The notes beneath the pieces were generated by a model, which made no database searches, was not told the DNA's origin, and saw only the letters and a list, made by a program, of their open reading frames with translations. A stretch of 64,000 bases of DNA from Oscillospiraceae bacterium (GTDB lineage: Bacteria; Bacillota; Clostridia; Oscillospirales; Oscillospiraceae): NCBI GenBank assembly GCA_017938625.1, contig JAGBBD010000006.1:109905-173904 (forward strand). Reading direction: 5' to 3'. This document shows, piece after piece, positions 24,853 to 31,622 of the stretch. Made by a program: the position numbers and the translations under genes. How positions within the stretch are numbered: the first letter of the stretch is position 1; each line of letters starts with the position of its first letter.

Positions 24853-25281
24853 ATGGCAACAGGATTTAAGACTCAAGTCGGTGGTGGAGAATACAATCTC
24901 CAATTCACAACGGACAATCACGAGTATTATCGGGTCGTGCAGGATGCAGCAAGAAAGTGCGTTTACTATGCCAAGCACGGTGGCGTGGGACTTAATCGGT
25001 GGATACCTGTGACGGAGAGGTTGCCGAAAGAAAGTGATGCAGATGATGACAACTGCGTTCTGGCTATTCACAAGGCAACAAAAAAGCGGTATTTCCATTG
25101 GCGTTCTGTGGCGGATAACCCCTTTGATTTCACCCACTGGAGGCCGCTGCCGGAAGTGCCGAGGGAGGATGTGGGGGATGAGATTGCCACGTCGGCTGCG
25201 CCTCCTCGCAATGACAGCGGAGGAACGGGATATGATGCGCGAGAGGAAATACTGTTTGAACGGCGGAATGTGATCTATTAA
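24853..25281 (+). CDS. DUF551-containing phage protein
   Basis: A 142-residue protein whose centre carries WIPVTERLP ... FTHWRPLPE, the DUF551 hallmark seen in many phages. After this domain the frame enters a family-1 element (EIATSAAPPRNDS), which appears to extend the C-terminus. Function unknown. Confidence 0.8.
   Translation: MATGFKTQVGGGEYNLQFTTDNHEYYRVVQDAARKCVYYAKHGGVGLNRWIPVTERLPKESDADDDNCVLAIHKATKKRYFHWRSVADNPFDFTHWRPLPEVPREDVGDEIATSAAPPRNDSGGTGYDAREEILFERRNVIY
25182..25217 (+). repeat. Family-1 element inside the DUF551 gene, in frame
   Basis: The 36-bp core is identical to 21074-21109 in another gene, in the same orientation and frame. Confidence 0.9.
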
Positions 25282-25290
25282 GAGGTGTCT

Positions 25291-25467
25291 ATGAACAGTA
25301 AATATGTAAGCTTTGATATTACCTTTTGCATTTCGCGGTGTGATCGGAAAGATTGTCCGAGGCACAAGAGCCGGATGACGGACATGACAAGGCACTACAG
25401 CGTTTCGGATCTGAAAGGATCGGTATACTGCCCTATGCAAGATCAGAAGAAAGGAATGAAAAAATGA
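25291..25467 (+). CDS. Small Cys-rich phage protein
   Basis: A 58-residue protein with CISRCDRKDCPRH and a C-terminal YCP, a probable zinc-binding knuckle. AAGAGGTG precedes ATG 25291. It overlaps the ASCH gene by 4 nt. Confidence 0.65.
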   Translation: MNSKYVSFDITFCISRCDRKDCPRHKSRMTDMTRHYSVSDLKGSVYCPMQDQKKGMKK

Positions 25468-25856
25468 AATCTGTGTTACTTAGTTTAAAGCCACGATGGT
25501 GGGAGCTGATGAAGACCGGAGAGAAGACTCTGGAGATCAGGAAGTCCCGGCCGAGGGATATTGATCTGCCGGCAAGGGTGCTGGTGTATCTGCCGAAGCC
25601 CGAAGGCAGGATCGTGGGCGAGTTCCTTGTGGGTCATTTCGTCAAGACGGATAAGGTCGGCGGACTGGAACGGCGGAGCATGGTGCCGCGCGAACAATTG
25701 AACTGTTACGCAAGAGGCGGCATTATCTATGGCTGGACTGTGGACAACGTGGTGGAATACGATGTGCCGCAGCCGCTTGAAAGCATCGGTGTGGAGCACG
25801 CACCACAAAGCTGGATATATGTGGATGTACCGGACGAATGGCCGGAGTGTATTTGA
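25464..25856 (+). CDS. ASCH-domain protein
   Basis: A 130-residue protein with the ASCH RNA-binding fold: SLKPRWWELMKTGEKTLEIRKSRP at the N-terminus, then VLVYLPKPEGRIVGEF. ASCH domains bind RNA and some cleave it; phage copies may modulate translation or host defence. The specific role is unknown. Confidence 0.88.
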   Translation: MKSVLLSLKPRWWELMKTGEKTLEIRKSRPRDIDLPARVLVYLPKPEGRIVGEFLVGHFVKTDKVGGLERRSMVPREQLNCYARGGIIYGWTVDNVVEYDVPQPLESIGVEHAPQSWIYVDVPDEWPECI

Positions 25857-25869
25857 GGAGGAAAGTTAT

Positions 25870-26127
25870 ATGGCATACGGAATCTTTTGCACCATCTTTG
25901 GTGCGGAGATGGCGTTTTCCGCGCCCTGCTGGTGGCTGAAGGTGATCGGAGCTCTGGCGTCGGTGGCGGGGCTGCTGATGATGGCAGGGGAAGAGAAGGT
26001 CGCCAAGAAGAGCCAGATCACATCACTGGAACTTGGAAAGGTCATCAAGAACTACCAGGTAACGTTGGTGCAGCTCGTAAAGGGCCTTTATGGAGAAAGG
26101 AGAGAAGATTATGAGGATACCCAATAG
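25870..26127 (+). CDS. Small membrane protein
   Basis: An 85-residue protein with two hydrophobic segments (about 3-17 and 20-38) and a Lys-rich cytoplasmic tail. GAGGAGG lies upstream. It overlaps the metallopeptidase gene by 17 nt. Not recognised. Confidence 0.65.
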   Translation: MAYGIFCTIFGAEMAFSAPCWWLKVIGALASVAGLLMMAGEEKVAKKSQITSLELGKVIKNYQVTLVQLVKGLYGERREDYEDTQ

Positions 26128-26476
26128 CGTCCGCATTGCCGGTGTGGAATATGAAGTCAAAGAAGTACCGGGGCTGAACAACGGAACGTCGATGGCCTAT
26201 GGCAATATCAACTGGGATGAGTGCGTGATCAAGCTGTCCGCCGATGCCGGGATGAGTCATGCGCGCAAGTGCGAAGTGCTGTGGCACGAGATCCTGCATG
26301 GCCTGCTGCATCGTGTCGGCTTGCAGCCGGAAAATGAAGAACATCTGGTGGACATGCTGGCAAAGGGTATTTATCAGGTGCTGCAGGACAACGACTGGAG
26401 GATGTTTGATATCGAACACAAGATGGGGCCTGCCGTAGCGCTGACTAAAATCAATGATGGGAGGGAAGCAACATGA
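26111..26476 (+). CDS. Small zinc metallopeptidase-like protein (HExxH)
   Basis: A 121-residue protein with WHEILHGLLH, giving an HExxH zinc site near residue 60, and a downstream Glu-rich segment (ENEEHLVD) that may supply the third ligand. It resembles the short ImmA/SprT-like peptidases of phages; ImmA relatives cleave repressors, but no target is identifiable. Stop and next start overlap as ATGA. Confidence 0.75.
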   Translation: MRIPNSVRIAGVEYEVKEVPGLNNGTSMAYGNINWDECVIKLSADAGMSHARKCEVLWHEILHGLLHRVGLQPENEEHLVDMLAKGIYQVLQDNDWRMFDIEHKMGPAVALTKINDGREAT

Positions 26477-26598
26477 GTTTATGTGAAACCTGCAGCAAGG
26501 GGCAGCTGGAAATGTGCCCCTATTTTAAAGAGCATTTTCTGGAAAGCATGGCAGCAGTGAGAAACTGCCCGGAGTATGAGGAGGATAAGGAAGCATGA
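26473..26598 (+). CDS. 41-residue Cys-rich protein
   Basis: Short gene with CETCSKGQLEMCPYF and a later NCPEY, likely zinc-binding. Both ends overlap neighbours by 4 nt, which supports real translation. Confidence 0.65.
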   Translation: MSLCETCSKGQLEMCPYFKEHFLESMAAVRNCPEYEEDKEA

Positions 26599-27200
26599 TC
26601 GTATCAGAAAAAGGGGCGGTATCTGCCCTGAAGAAGGCTTTTGATAAAGGCTATGAAATCGTACCCGTTGGTGGATCAATCTGTATATACACCGAAAACT
26701 GGGCGCTCCAGACCAATACGAGAGAGCTGCCGCTGGCGGTGAGCCAGATTTTGGTCGAGCATTACGGTGGTATTCCCGTGGAGCCTATGATGGTCCGCAA
26801 GGGCAAGAGCAATCAACACATGATCCACGGCATGGAGAGGGACCGTGCGGAAGGACTGCGACTGATGCAGGAGCATCCGGTCTATATGCGCCGCATCCCG
26901 GTGACGTTCCGCAGCAAGTGGGATATGTTCGTGAGGGATACAGGAGAGTGGATGTGCCTTGATCGGCAATATCTGGATATTCTGGATCAGACAAGAAGCT
27001 GCGCAGTCATGATGACGGATGAAGGCATGGCACTGTTCGCTCTGGGCGAGGAGCAGCTGACGATCGCGCCGGGTGAGTTTGGTGATGAGGATCACAAAAA
27101 GCTGTGCAATATCGCTGAGATGTACATGAAGCAGGAACTCCATGAGGTCGTTGAGCCGGAGAATATGAGTCTGTTCGATGATATGGAGCAGGAGGAATGA
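26595..27200 (+). CDS. Hypothetical phage protein
   Basis: A 201-residue protein with no motif I can name. The central part (YMRRIPVTFRSKWDMFVRD) is basic and the C-terminus acidic. The start overlaps the upstream stop (ATGA). It is the last gene of the early coupled string. Confidence 0.7.
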   Translation: MIVSEKGAVSALKKAFDKGYEIVPVGGSICIYTENWALQTNTRELPLAVSQILVEHYGGIPVEPMMVRKGKSNQHMIHGMERDRAEGLRLMQEHPVYMRRIPVTFRSKWDMFVRDTGEWMCLDRQYLDILDQTRSCAVMMTDEGMALFALGEEQLTIAPGEFGDEDHKKLCNIAEMYMKQELHEVVEPENMSLFDDMEQEE

Positions 27201-27219
27201 TGTGTCAGTGATTATTTCT

Positions 27220-27265
27220 CTCCCTCAGTCAGCTTGCGCTGACAGCTCCCTCATCAGAGGGAGCC
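27220..27265 (+). repeat. Palindromic element family 2
   Basis: CTCCCTCAGTCAGCTTGCGC followed by TGACAGCTCCCTCATCAGAGGGAGCC: an inner CAGC/GCTG-type hairpin and a GGGAG/CTCCC outer pairing. Confidence 0.85.
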
Positions 27266-27311
27266 TTTGGGAGGAGGTTTGGTATCGTGTGCGGGCGCCT
27301 CCTGAAAAGTT

Positions 27312-27343
27312 CGGGTAAACGAGCAGGTGCTCGGTTGTAAAAT
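27312..27343 (+). promoter_or_regulatory. Candidate phage promoter D (CGGGTAAAC-N17-TAAAAT)
   Basis: CGGGTAAAC 27312-27320, exactly 17 nt, TAAAAT 27338-27343. It matches the other three copies in spacing. It lies upstream of the structured region before the replication gene. Confidence 0.6.
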
Positions 27344-27659
27344 TCATTATCAACATCAACTATGAACAAAGAGTTGGGCGTAAGGATTCATAAAGTACGC
27401 CGGGGCGGAGTCAGGGATCTGCCCCGGCGCATGAGAGAAGGTGGAACGGAACGCCGATGAGATCGGCGCTGCGTTCTGCAGTCTTGGGAGATGGACAATC
27501 CCTCAGTCAGCTGCGCTGACAGCTCCCTTTACACAAGGGAGCCTTATTAGAAACGCGCGTGCGCGTTTCTGGGAGGAGTTCTTTTAGGCCTAAGATTTCG
27601 ACCATCCTATATTAAATAGGAGGGGAGAAGGGAAATAACGATCGGAGAGGCGTGTCTTA
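27344..27659 (+). other. Structured intergenic region upstream of the replication initiator; candidate origin or RNA
   Basis: No large gene. It holds GCCGGGGC...GCCCCGGC and CGCCGAT-GAG-ATCGGCG hairpins (27400-27475) flanked by GAACG/CGTTC, then a family-2 element and a palindrome AAACGCGCG/CGCGCGTTT-like near 27552-27568. A 32-codon reading frame (27362-27460) lies over the hairpins without a clear ribosome-binding site. Hairpins before a HUH initiator gene are where a rolling-circle double-strand origin would be expected. Confidence 0.4.
27497..27543 (+). repeat. Palindromic element family 2
   Basis: AATCCCTCAGTCAGCTGCGC ... TTTACACAAGGGAGCC. Confidence 0.85.
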
Positions 27660-27693
27660 GATTGCCACGTCGCTTCGCTTCCCGCAATGACAG
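27660..27693 (+). repeat. Palindromic element family 1
   Basis: GATTGCCACGTCGCTTCG ... CGCAATGACAG. Its ATGACA supplies a spurious upstream start for the replication gene. Confidence 0.85.
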
Positions 27694-27710
27694 ATCGGCT
27701 GGAGGATGTG

Positions 27711-28595
27711 ATGGGTAAGGTCATGGAGAGAAGATATATCTGTGATAAGACAGGTGTGGTGGAGAAGACCAGATTCTACGTCGGAGAGAATACTGCCCTG
27801 CATCCGAGGTGGAGAAAGGGAAAGACCAAGGCGGACAAGCGCGATGAGAATCAGCGCAGAGCAGCAAGAGAGCTTGCGCGGATCTTCAACTGCAATCTGG
27901 ATGGCGGATGGTATTTTGTAACGCTCACATACTCCGATGATGCCCATGAGAAGCTGTTCGGATCCATGACAGAGGATCAGACTCTGATCGAGAGCAAGCG
28001 GCTGGCCGGCTTATATGTGCGCCGGTTAAAGCGAAAGGCAGGAGCCGGAATCAAGTATGCCTATGTCTCTTCGGACAGGGAGGTGGAAGAGGACGGAAGC
28101 CTGACACCTGTGCGTGTACATAACCACGTGGTGATCTGCGGTGCCGATATGGAGCAGCTGCGTGAGTGCTGGAGCTATGGCGTGATCGATGTGAGAAGTG
28201 TCTATGCCAACCAGGATGACTATACCCCTCTGGCAGTGTATCTGGTACAGCAGGTGAGAAGCCTGCCCGATTACAAGAAGTTCAACACCAGCCGCAATCT
28301 GGAAAAGCCCCGGGTGGAAGAACGTGTGGTAGTGGGCGATCCCGGAGATGAGATGCGTGTGCAGCCGGGTGCCAAGGTGCTCGACCGCATGACCTATCGT
28401 GAGGGCAGTGTGGTGCAGTATGTCCGGTACAAGAGAAGACCGAAGGCTGTGAAGCGCGGGGGAAAGAGAGAGGGGACGGACAATCCCTCCGACTCGGCTT
28501 CACCGAGCCACCTCCCTTTACACAAGGGAGGCTCAGACGGCAGAGATTTGGAAGGTGGTGCAGGATTTGAGTTTTCGAAAGCTTCGTGGGGTTAA
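27711..28595 (+). CDS. HUH-family replication initiator (rolling-circle Rep)
   Basis: A 294-residue protein with the three HUH motifs: motif 1 YFVTLTY near residue 69, motif 2 VHNHVVICG (His-x-His) near 136, and motif 3 AVYLVQQVRS with the candidate nicking Tyr near 177. This layout matches the single-Tyr Rep proteins of ssDNA phages and plasmids. ATG 27711 has GGAGG at 27700-27704; the upstream ATG lies in a repeat. A family-2 element near the 3' end is read in frame (NPSDSASPSHLPLHKGG), extending the protein. Confidence 0.82.
   Translation: MGKVMERRYICDKTGVVEKTRFYVGENTALHPRWRKGKTKADKRDENQRRAARELARIFNCNLDGGWYFVTLTYSDDAHEKLFGSMTEDQTLIESKRLAGLYVRRLKRKAGAGIKYAYVSSDREVEEDGSLTPVRVHNHVVICGADMEQLRECWSYGVIDVRSVYANQDDYTPLAVYLVQQVRSLPDYKKFNTSRNLEKPRVEERVVVGDPGDEMRVQPGAKVLDRMTYREGSVVQYVRYKRRPKAVKRGGKREGTDNPSDSASPSHLPLHKGGSDGRDLEGGAGFEFSKASWG
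28482..28532 (+). repeat. Family-2 element, in frame at the 3' end of the Rep gene
   Basis: CAATCCCTCCGACTCGG ... TTTACACAAGGGAGGC, read through as part of Rep. Confidence 0.85.
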
Positions 28596-28617
28596 CAGAC
28601 CGGAGAAGGTGCAGGGG

Positions 28618-28830
28618 ATGATCCACTACACCTGCAAGAACTATGAGAAGCAGCCGAAGCACATCAAGGAAAAGATCCGAAGGCTGTGCCGGGAATGCGG
28701 CGGTGAGTATGAGGAAGCGCTGTTCGTACTGCTCACCCGTGATGTGTCTGTGCCCTGGATCGAACGGAATTACTATGTCAGCTGCTCTACGCTGTACGAA
28801 AGGAGGAAGCGATTCTATGAGCGATGGTAA
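28618..28830 (+). CDS. Small helix-turn-helix protein before the packaging genes
   Basis: A 70-residue basic protein (MIHYTCKNYEKQPKHIKEKI ... WIERNYYVSCSTLYERRKRFYERW) with a C-terminal helix-turn-helix. Proteins of this kind lie just upstream of terminase in clostridial phages, so it is a reasonable candidate for the late-gene activator. That role is inference. Confidence 0.75.
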   Translation: MIHYTCKNYEKQPKHIKEKIRRLCRECGGEYEEALFVLLTRDVSVPWIERNYYVSCSTLYERRKRFYERW

Positions 28831-29179
28831 GCGCAAGGAAAGCGCGATGAAAAGAAAGGTCTGCCCTGTGTGCAGCAAGGAGTTTCTGACACGGCATAAT
28901 GCACAGAGATACTGCAGCCGTGCGTGTACTTATGCCAGCCAGCGGAAGGAAAACAGTGAGCTGCGCAGAAAGCGGGAGCAGATCCCTGCAGGGCAGGTGC
29001 CTGTGAAGATCAAGATCATCAAGCGGATCCCTGTCTTTGAAGAGCTGCGCCCGATCAAGGGCTTGGTCTATGACGCGGTAAAGTGCACGGGATTGAACGT
29101 CAATCCGTTCTACATCATCCCCATGGGCGGAAAGAAGGTCGTGATCCGCGCAGATGAATGCGTGGAGGTGTGTGGGTGA
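28817..29179 (+). CDS. Zinc-ribbon protein
   Basis: A 120-residue protein. CPVCSKEFLTRHNAQRYCSRAC is a classic MYND/DUF2116-like zinc knuckle; the rest is a small beta-rich domain. AAAGGAGG is upstream and it overlaps the previous gene by 14 nt. Function unknown. Confidence 0.75.
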   Translation: MSDGKRKESAMKRKVCPVCSKEFLTRHNAQRYCSRACTYASQRKENSELRRKREQIPAGQVPVKIKIIKRIPVFEELRPIKGLVYDAVKCTGLNVNPFYIIPMGGKKVVIRADECVEVCG

Positions 29180-29192
29180 TTCTAAGGGCTTA

Positions 29193-29269
29193 GATTGCCA
29201 CATCGCTTCGCTCCTCGCGCCCGAGCCGCTGAAAGCGGTGACAAAGTGCCCTTGGGGTGCAATGACAAG
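29193..29269 (+). repeat. Family-1 element, long variant
   Basis: Normal left end GATTGCCACATCGC and right end GCAATGACAAG, with about 40 extra bases between, including a CCGCTGAAAGCGG hairpin. Confidence 0.7.
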
Positions 29270-29308
29270 AGGGCGGTGCAAGCAAAATCGGAATAATGCA
29301 AATGGTCT

Positions 29309-29352
29309 CTCCCTCAGTCAGCTTCGCTGCCAGCTCCCTCATCAGAGGGAGC
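29309..29352 (+). repeat. Family-2 element acting as a terminator
   Basis: CTCCCTCAGTCAGC ... GAGGGAGC followed by TTTTT, so it can terminate transcription just before promoter A. Confidence 0.8.
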
Positions 29353-29362
29353 TTTTTAAAAT

Positions 29363-29394
29363 CGGGATAACGGTGGGGGAGGATGAGGTATCAT
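29363..29394 (+). promoter_or_regulatory. Candidate phage late promoter A (CGGGATAAC-N17-TATCAT)
   Basis: CGGGATAAC 29363-29371, 17 nt, TATCAT 29389-29394, then GCTGCCAAAGGAGGTGG and the small terminase ATG. About 45 nt are closely shared with the copy at 41654-41685. Confidence 0.75.
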
Positions 29395-29415
29395 GCTGCC
29401 AAAGGAGGTGGCAGG

Positions 29416-30000
29416 ATGGCCAGAATCAGAAAGACAACGGCAGGACGCGAGAAGAAATACAGCGCGGCAATGCTGGAGAGAGAATGCGACGCGTACTTTG
29501 CGTCCATCAGCTATTTAGAGCCGATCAAGAGAAAGGTGCCGGCAACAGACCCAAGCGGTGTGCTGCTCAAAGATGACAAGGGACATCAGCTGTACAAGAT
29601 GGAGCCTGTATACACCTCTGACGGGAAAGAAGCCAAGCAGACCATGTGGACAGAGCCGCCCAGCATCATGGGACTGTGCATGTTCTTGGGCATCCATCGC
29701 ACCACGTTTTACCGGTACGGCGAGATGGACGGCGATGATGAAGAGAGCCAAAGATTTCGCAACACGGTAACGCGTGCGCAGGGGCGCGTGGAAGCATATG
29801 CCATCAGCAAGCTGGAGGACAAGAGCGCGGCACGAGGCGCGATCTTCAACCTGCAGAACAACTTCGGCTGGTCTGAAAAGAAGGAAGTGGAGATGGGCGA
29901 GAAGACCCGTGAGGCTGTTGCCTACGGAGCGGGCATGACCATGCAGGAAAAGATCCAATGGCTGAAGGAGCAGGGGATGGATGTGAGCGCGTTTGAGTAG
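29416..30000 (+). CDS. Terminase small subunit
   Basis: A 194-residue DNA-recognition component of the packaging motor. The central helix-turn-helix (PSIMGLCMFLGIHRTTFYRYG) and C-terminal oligomerisation helices fit TerS. AAGGAGGTGG sits 5 nt before ATG 29416. It precedes the large subunit. Confidence 0.85.
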   Translation: MARIRKTTAGREKKYSAAMLERECDAYFASISYLEPIKRKVPATDPSGVLLKDDKGHQLYKMEPVYTSDGKEAKQTMWTEPPSIMGLCMFLGIHRTTFYRYGEMDGDDEESQRFRNTVTRAQGRVEAYAISKLEDKSAARGAIFNLQNNFGWSEKKEVEMGEKTREAVAYGAGMTMQEKIQWLKEQGMDVSAFE

Positions 30001-30018
30001 GAAGGTGCCTGTACGGTC

Positions 30019-30064
30019 TCTCCCTCAGTCAGCTTCGCTGCCAGCTCCCTCATCAGAGGGAGCC
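30019..30064 (+). repeat. Family-2 element between terminase genes
   Basis: Near-identical to 29309-29352. It occupies the space where the large-subunit ribosome-binding site should be. Confidence 0.85.
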
Positions 30065-30085
30065 TTGGGTGCTGAACGACAGACG

Positions 30086-31609
30086 ATGGTCGATATGACC
30101 ATTGCCATGGTCATGTGGATGCAGTACGTCAAGGAAAAAAACAACGAAACCTTTCTGCCGCTATTGACAGATGAGCACAAGCATCTGATCCTAAAGGGCG
30201 GCGGCGGCTCCGGCAAGAGCATCTTTGCAGGCTTCAAGATCCTTGACAGGTGCAAGTGGGAAGCGGGTCACCGCTTCCTGGTGGTGAGAAAGACCGCCAA
30301 GAGCCTGCGAGAAAGCTGCTTCCATCAGCTGTGTGATCAGGCCATGGAGCACTACGCGGCGGATATTGACCGCATCCCAAAGGGCAAAAGCGGCGATATG
30401 TATATCCGCTTCCGCAACGGCTCGGAGATCATCTTCGCAGGACTGGACGACGTGGAGAAGCTCAAGTCCATCCACAACATCACCGGTATCTGGATCGAAG
30501 AGGCGACGGAGGTCTCGGAAGCTGACTTCGATCAGCTGGACATCCGTCTGCGCGGTGAGACCAAATACTACAAGCAGATCATCGTGACGTTCAATCCCAT
30601 CTCTGTGACCCATTGGCTGAAGAAGCGCTTCTTTGACCGGGAAGATCCCAAGGGCAGAGTGCGGATCCATGAGAGCACATACAAGGACAACCGCTTCCTG
30701 CCAGAGGAAGACCGGGAAACGCTGGAGGCTTTCAAGGAGACCAATTATTACTACTACACGGTCTACTGCCTCGGCCTGTGGGGTGTGATCGGCAGGACAT
30801 TCTTCCATGCCATCAACATCCAGAAGCGGCTGGAGCTGAAGATCAAGCCCAAGCAGGTGGGCACGTTCCGCTATGACTACGACGGACTGAAGATCCGTGA
30901 GGTCCGGTTTGAAAAGGACAAGACCGGAGAGACCAAGATCTACGAGCTGCCGCAGGCAGGAAGACCTTATGTGATCGGCGCCGATACGGCAGGCGAAGGA
31001 TCGGACTCCTTCGTGGCACAGGTTTTGGACAACATCACAGGCAAGCAGGTGGCAGTCTTGAAGGGCTGCTACAAGGACGGCATGGATGAGGGCTTATTTG
31101 CCCATCAGCTGTATTGCCTGGGCTCATGGTACAACGATGCATTGATCGCCGTGGAAACCAACTTCTCCACCTATCCGCAGCAGGAACTGGAGCGACTGGG
31201 CTACAGCCATTTCTGGGTGAGAGAAAAGGTGGATGAGTACACGGGCGGCATCGTGAAGAGCTTCGGCTTCCGCACGACCAAGATCACGAGAGCAGCTGTG
31301 CTGGGTCTGCTGCAGTCCATCGTCCGTGAGACACCGGAAGTGCTGATGGATGAAACGACTATGGAGGAGATGCTGACCTTCACCATGAACGAGCAGCGGC
31401 AGCTGCGCCCGGAGGCAGAGGCAAATGCCCATGATGACTGTGTGCTTGCCATCGCCATTGCGTTCAATGCAAGGACGCAGCAACGAATGACGGTGCTGGC
31501 ACCGGTGGGCAAGACCACACAGTGGAGTGAGGATATGTGGGAGGACTACCGCAGCGCGTCGGCGGCAGAGAAGGAAATGCTGCTGAAGATGTGGGGTCAG
31601 CCGGAATAA
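30086..31609 (+). CDS. Terminase large subunit
   Basis: The packaging motor ATPase/nuclease. From ATG 30086 (507 residues): Walker A GGGGSGKS near 38-45, Walker B region TGIWIEEATE near 136, coupling motif TFNPIS, and the RNase H-like nuclease with catalytic Asp in VIGADTAGEGSDS near 298. The frame is open back to 29993 through a palindromic element, with no good start codon or ribosome-binding site, so the true start is uncertain. Confidence 0.93.
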   Translation: MVDMTIAMVMWMQYVKEKNNETFLPLLTDEHKHLILKGGGGSGKSIFAGFKILDRCKWEAGHRFLVVRKTAKSLRESCFHQLCDQAMEHYAADIDRIPKGKSGDMYIRFRNGSEIIFAGLDDVEKLKSIHNITGIWIEEATEVSEADFDQLDIRLRGETKYYKQIIVTFNPISVTHWLKKRFFDREDPKGRVRIHESTYKDNRFLPEEDRETLEAFKETNYYYYTVYCLGLWGVIGRTFFHAINIQKRLELKIKPKQVGTFRYDYDGLKIREVRFEKDKTGETKIYELPQAGRPYVIGADTAGEGSDSFVAQVLDNITGKQVAVLKGCYKDGMDEGLFAHQLYCLGSWYNDALIAVETNFSTYPQQELERLGYSHFWVREKVDEYTGGIVKSFGFRTTKITRAAVLGLLQSIVRETPEVLMDETTMEEMLTFTMNEQRQLRPEAEANAHDDCVLAIAIAFNARTQQRMTVLAPVGKTTQWSEDMWEDYRSASAAEKEMLLKMWGQPE

Positions 31610-31622
31610 CAAGGAGGAAGTT

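Noticed and set aside
27362-27460. 32-residue basic peptide before the Rep gene
   Set aside because: Lies over hairpins and has no ribosome-binding site; kept only as part of the structured region.
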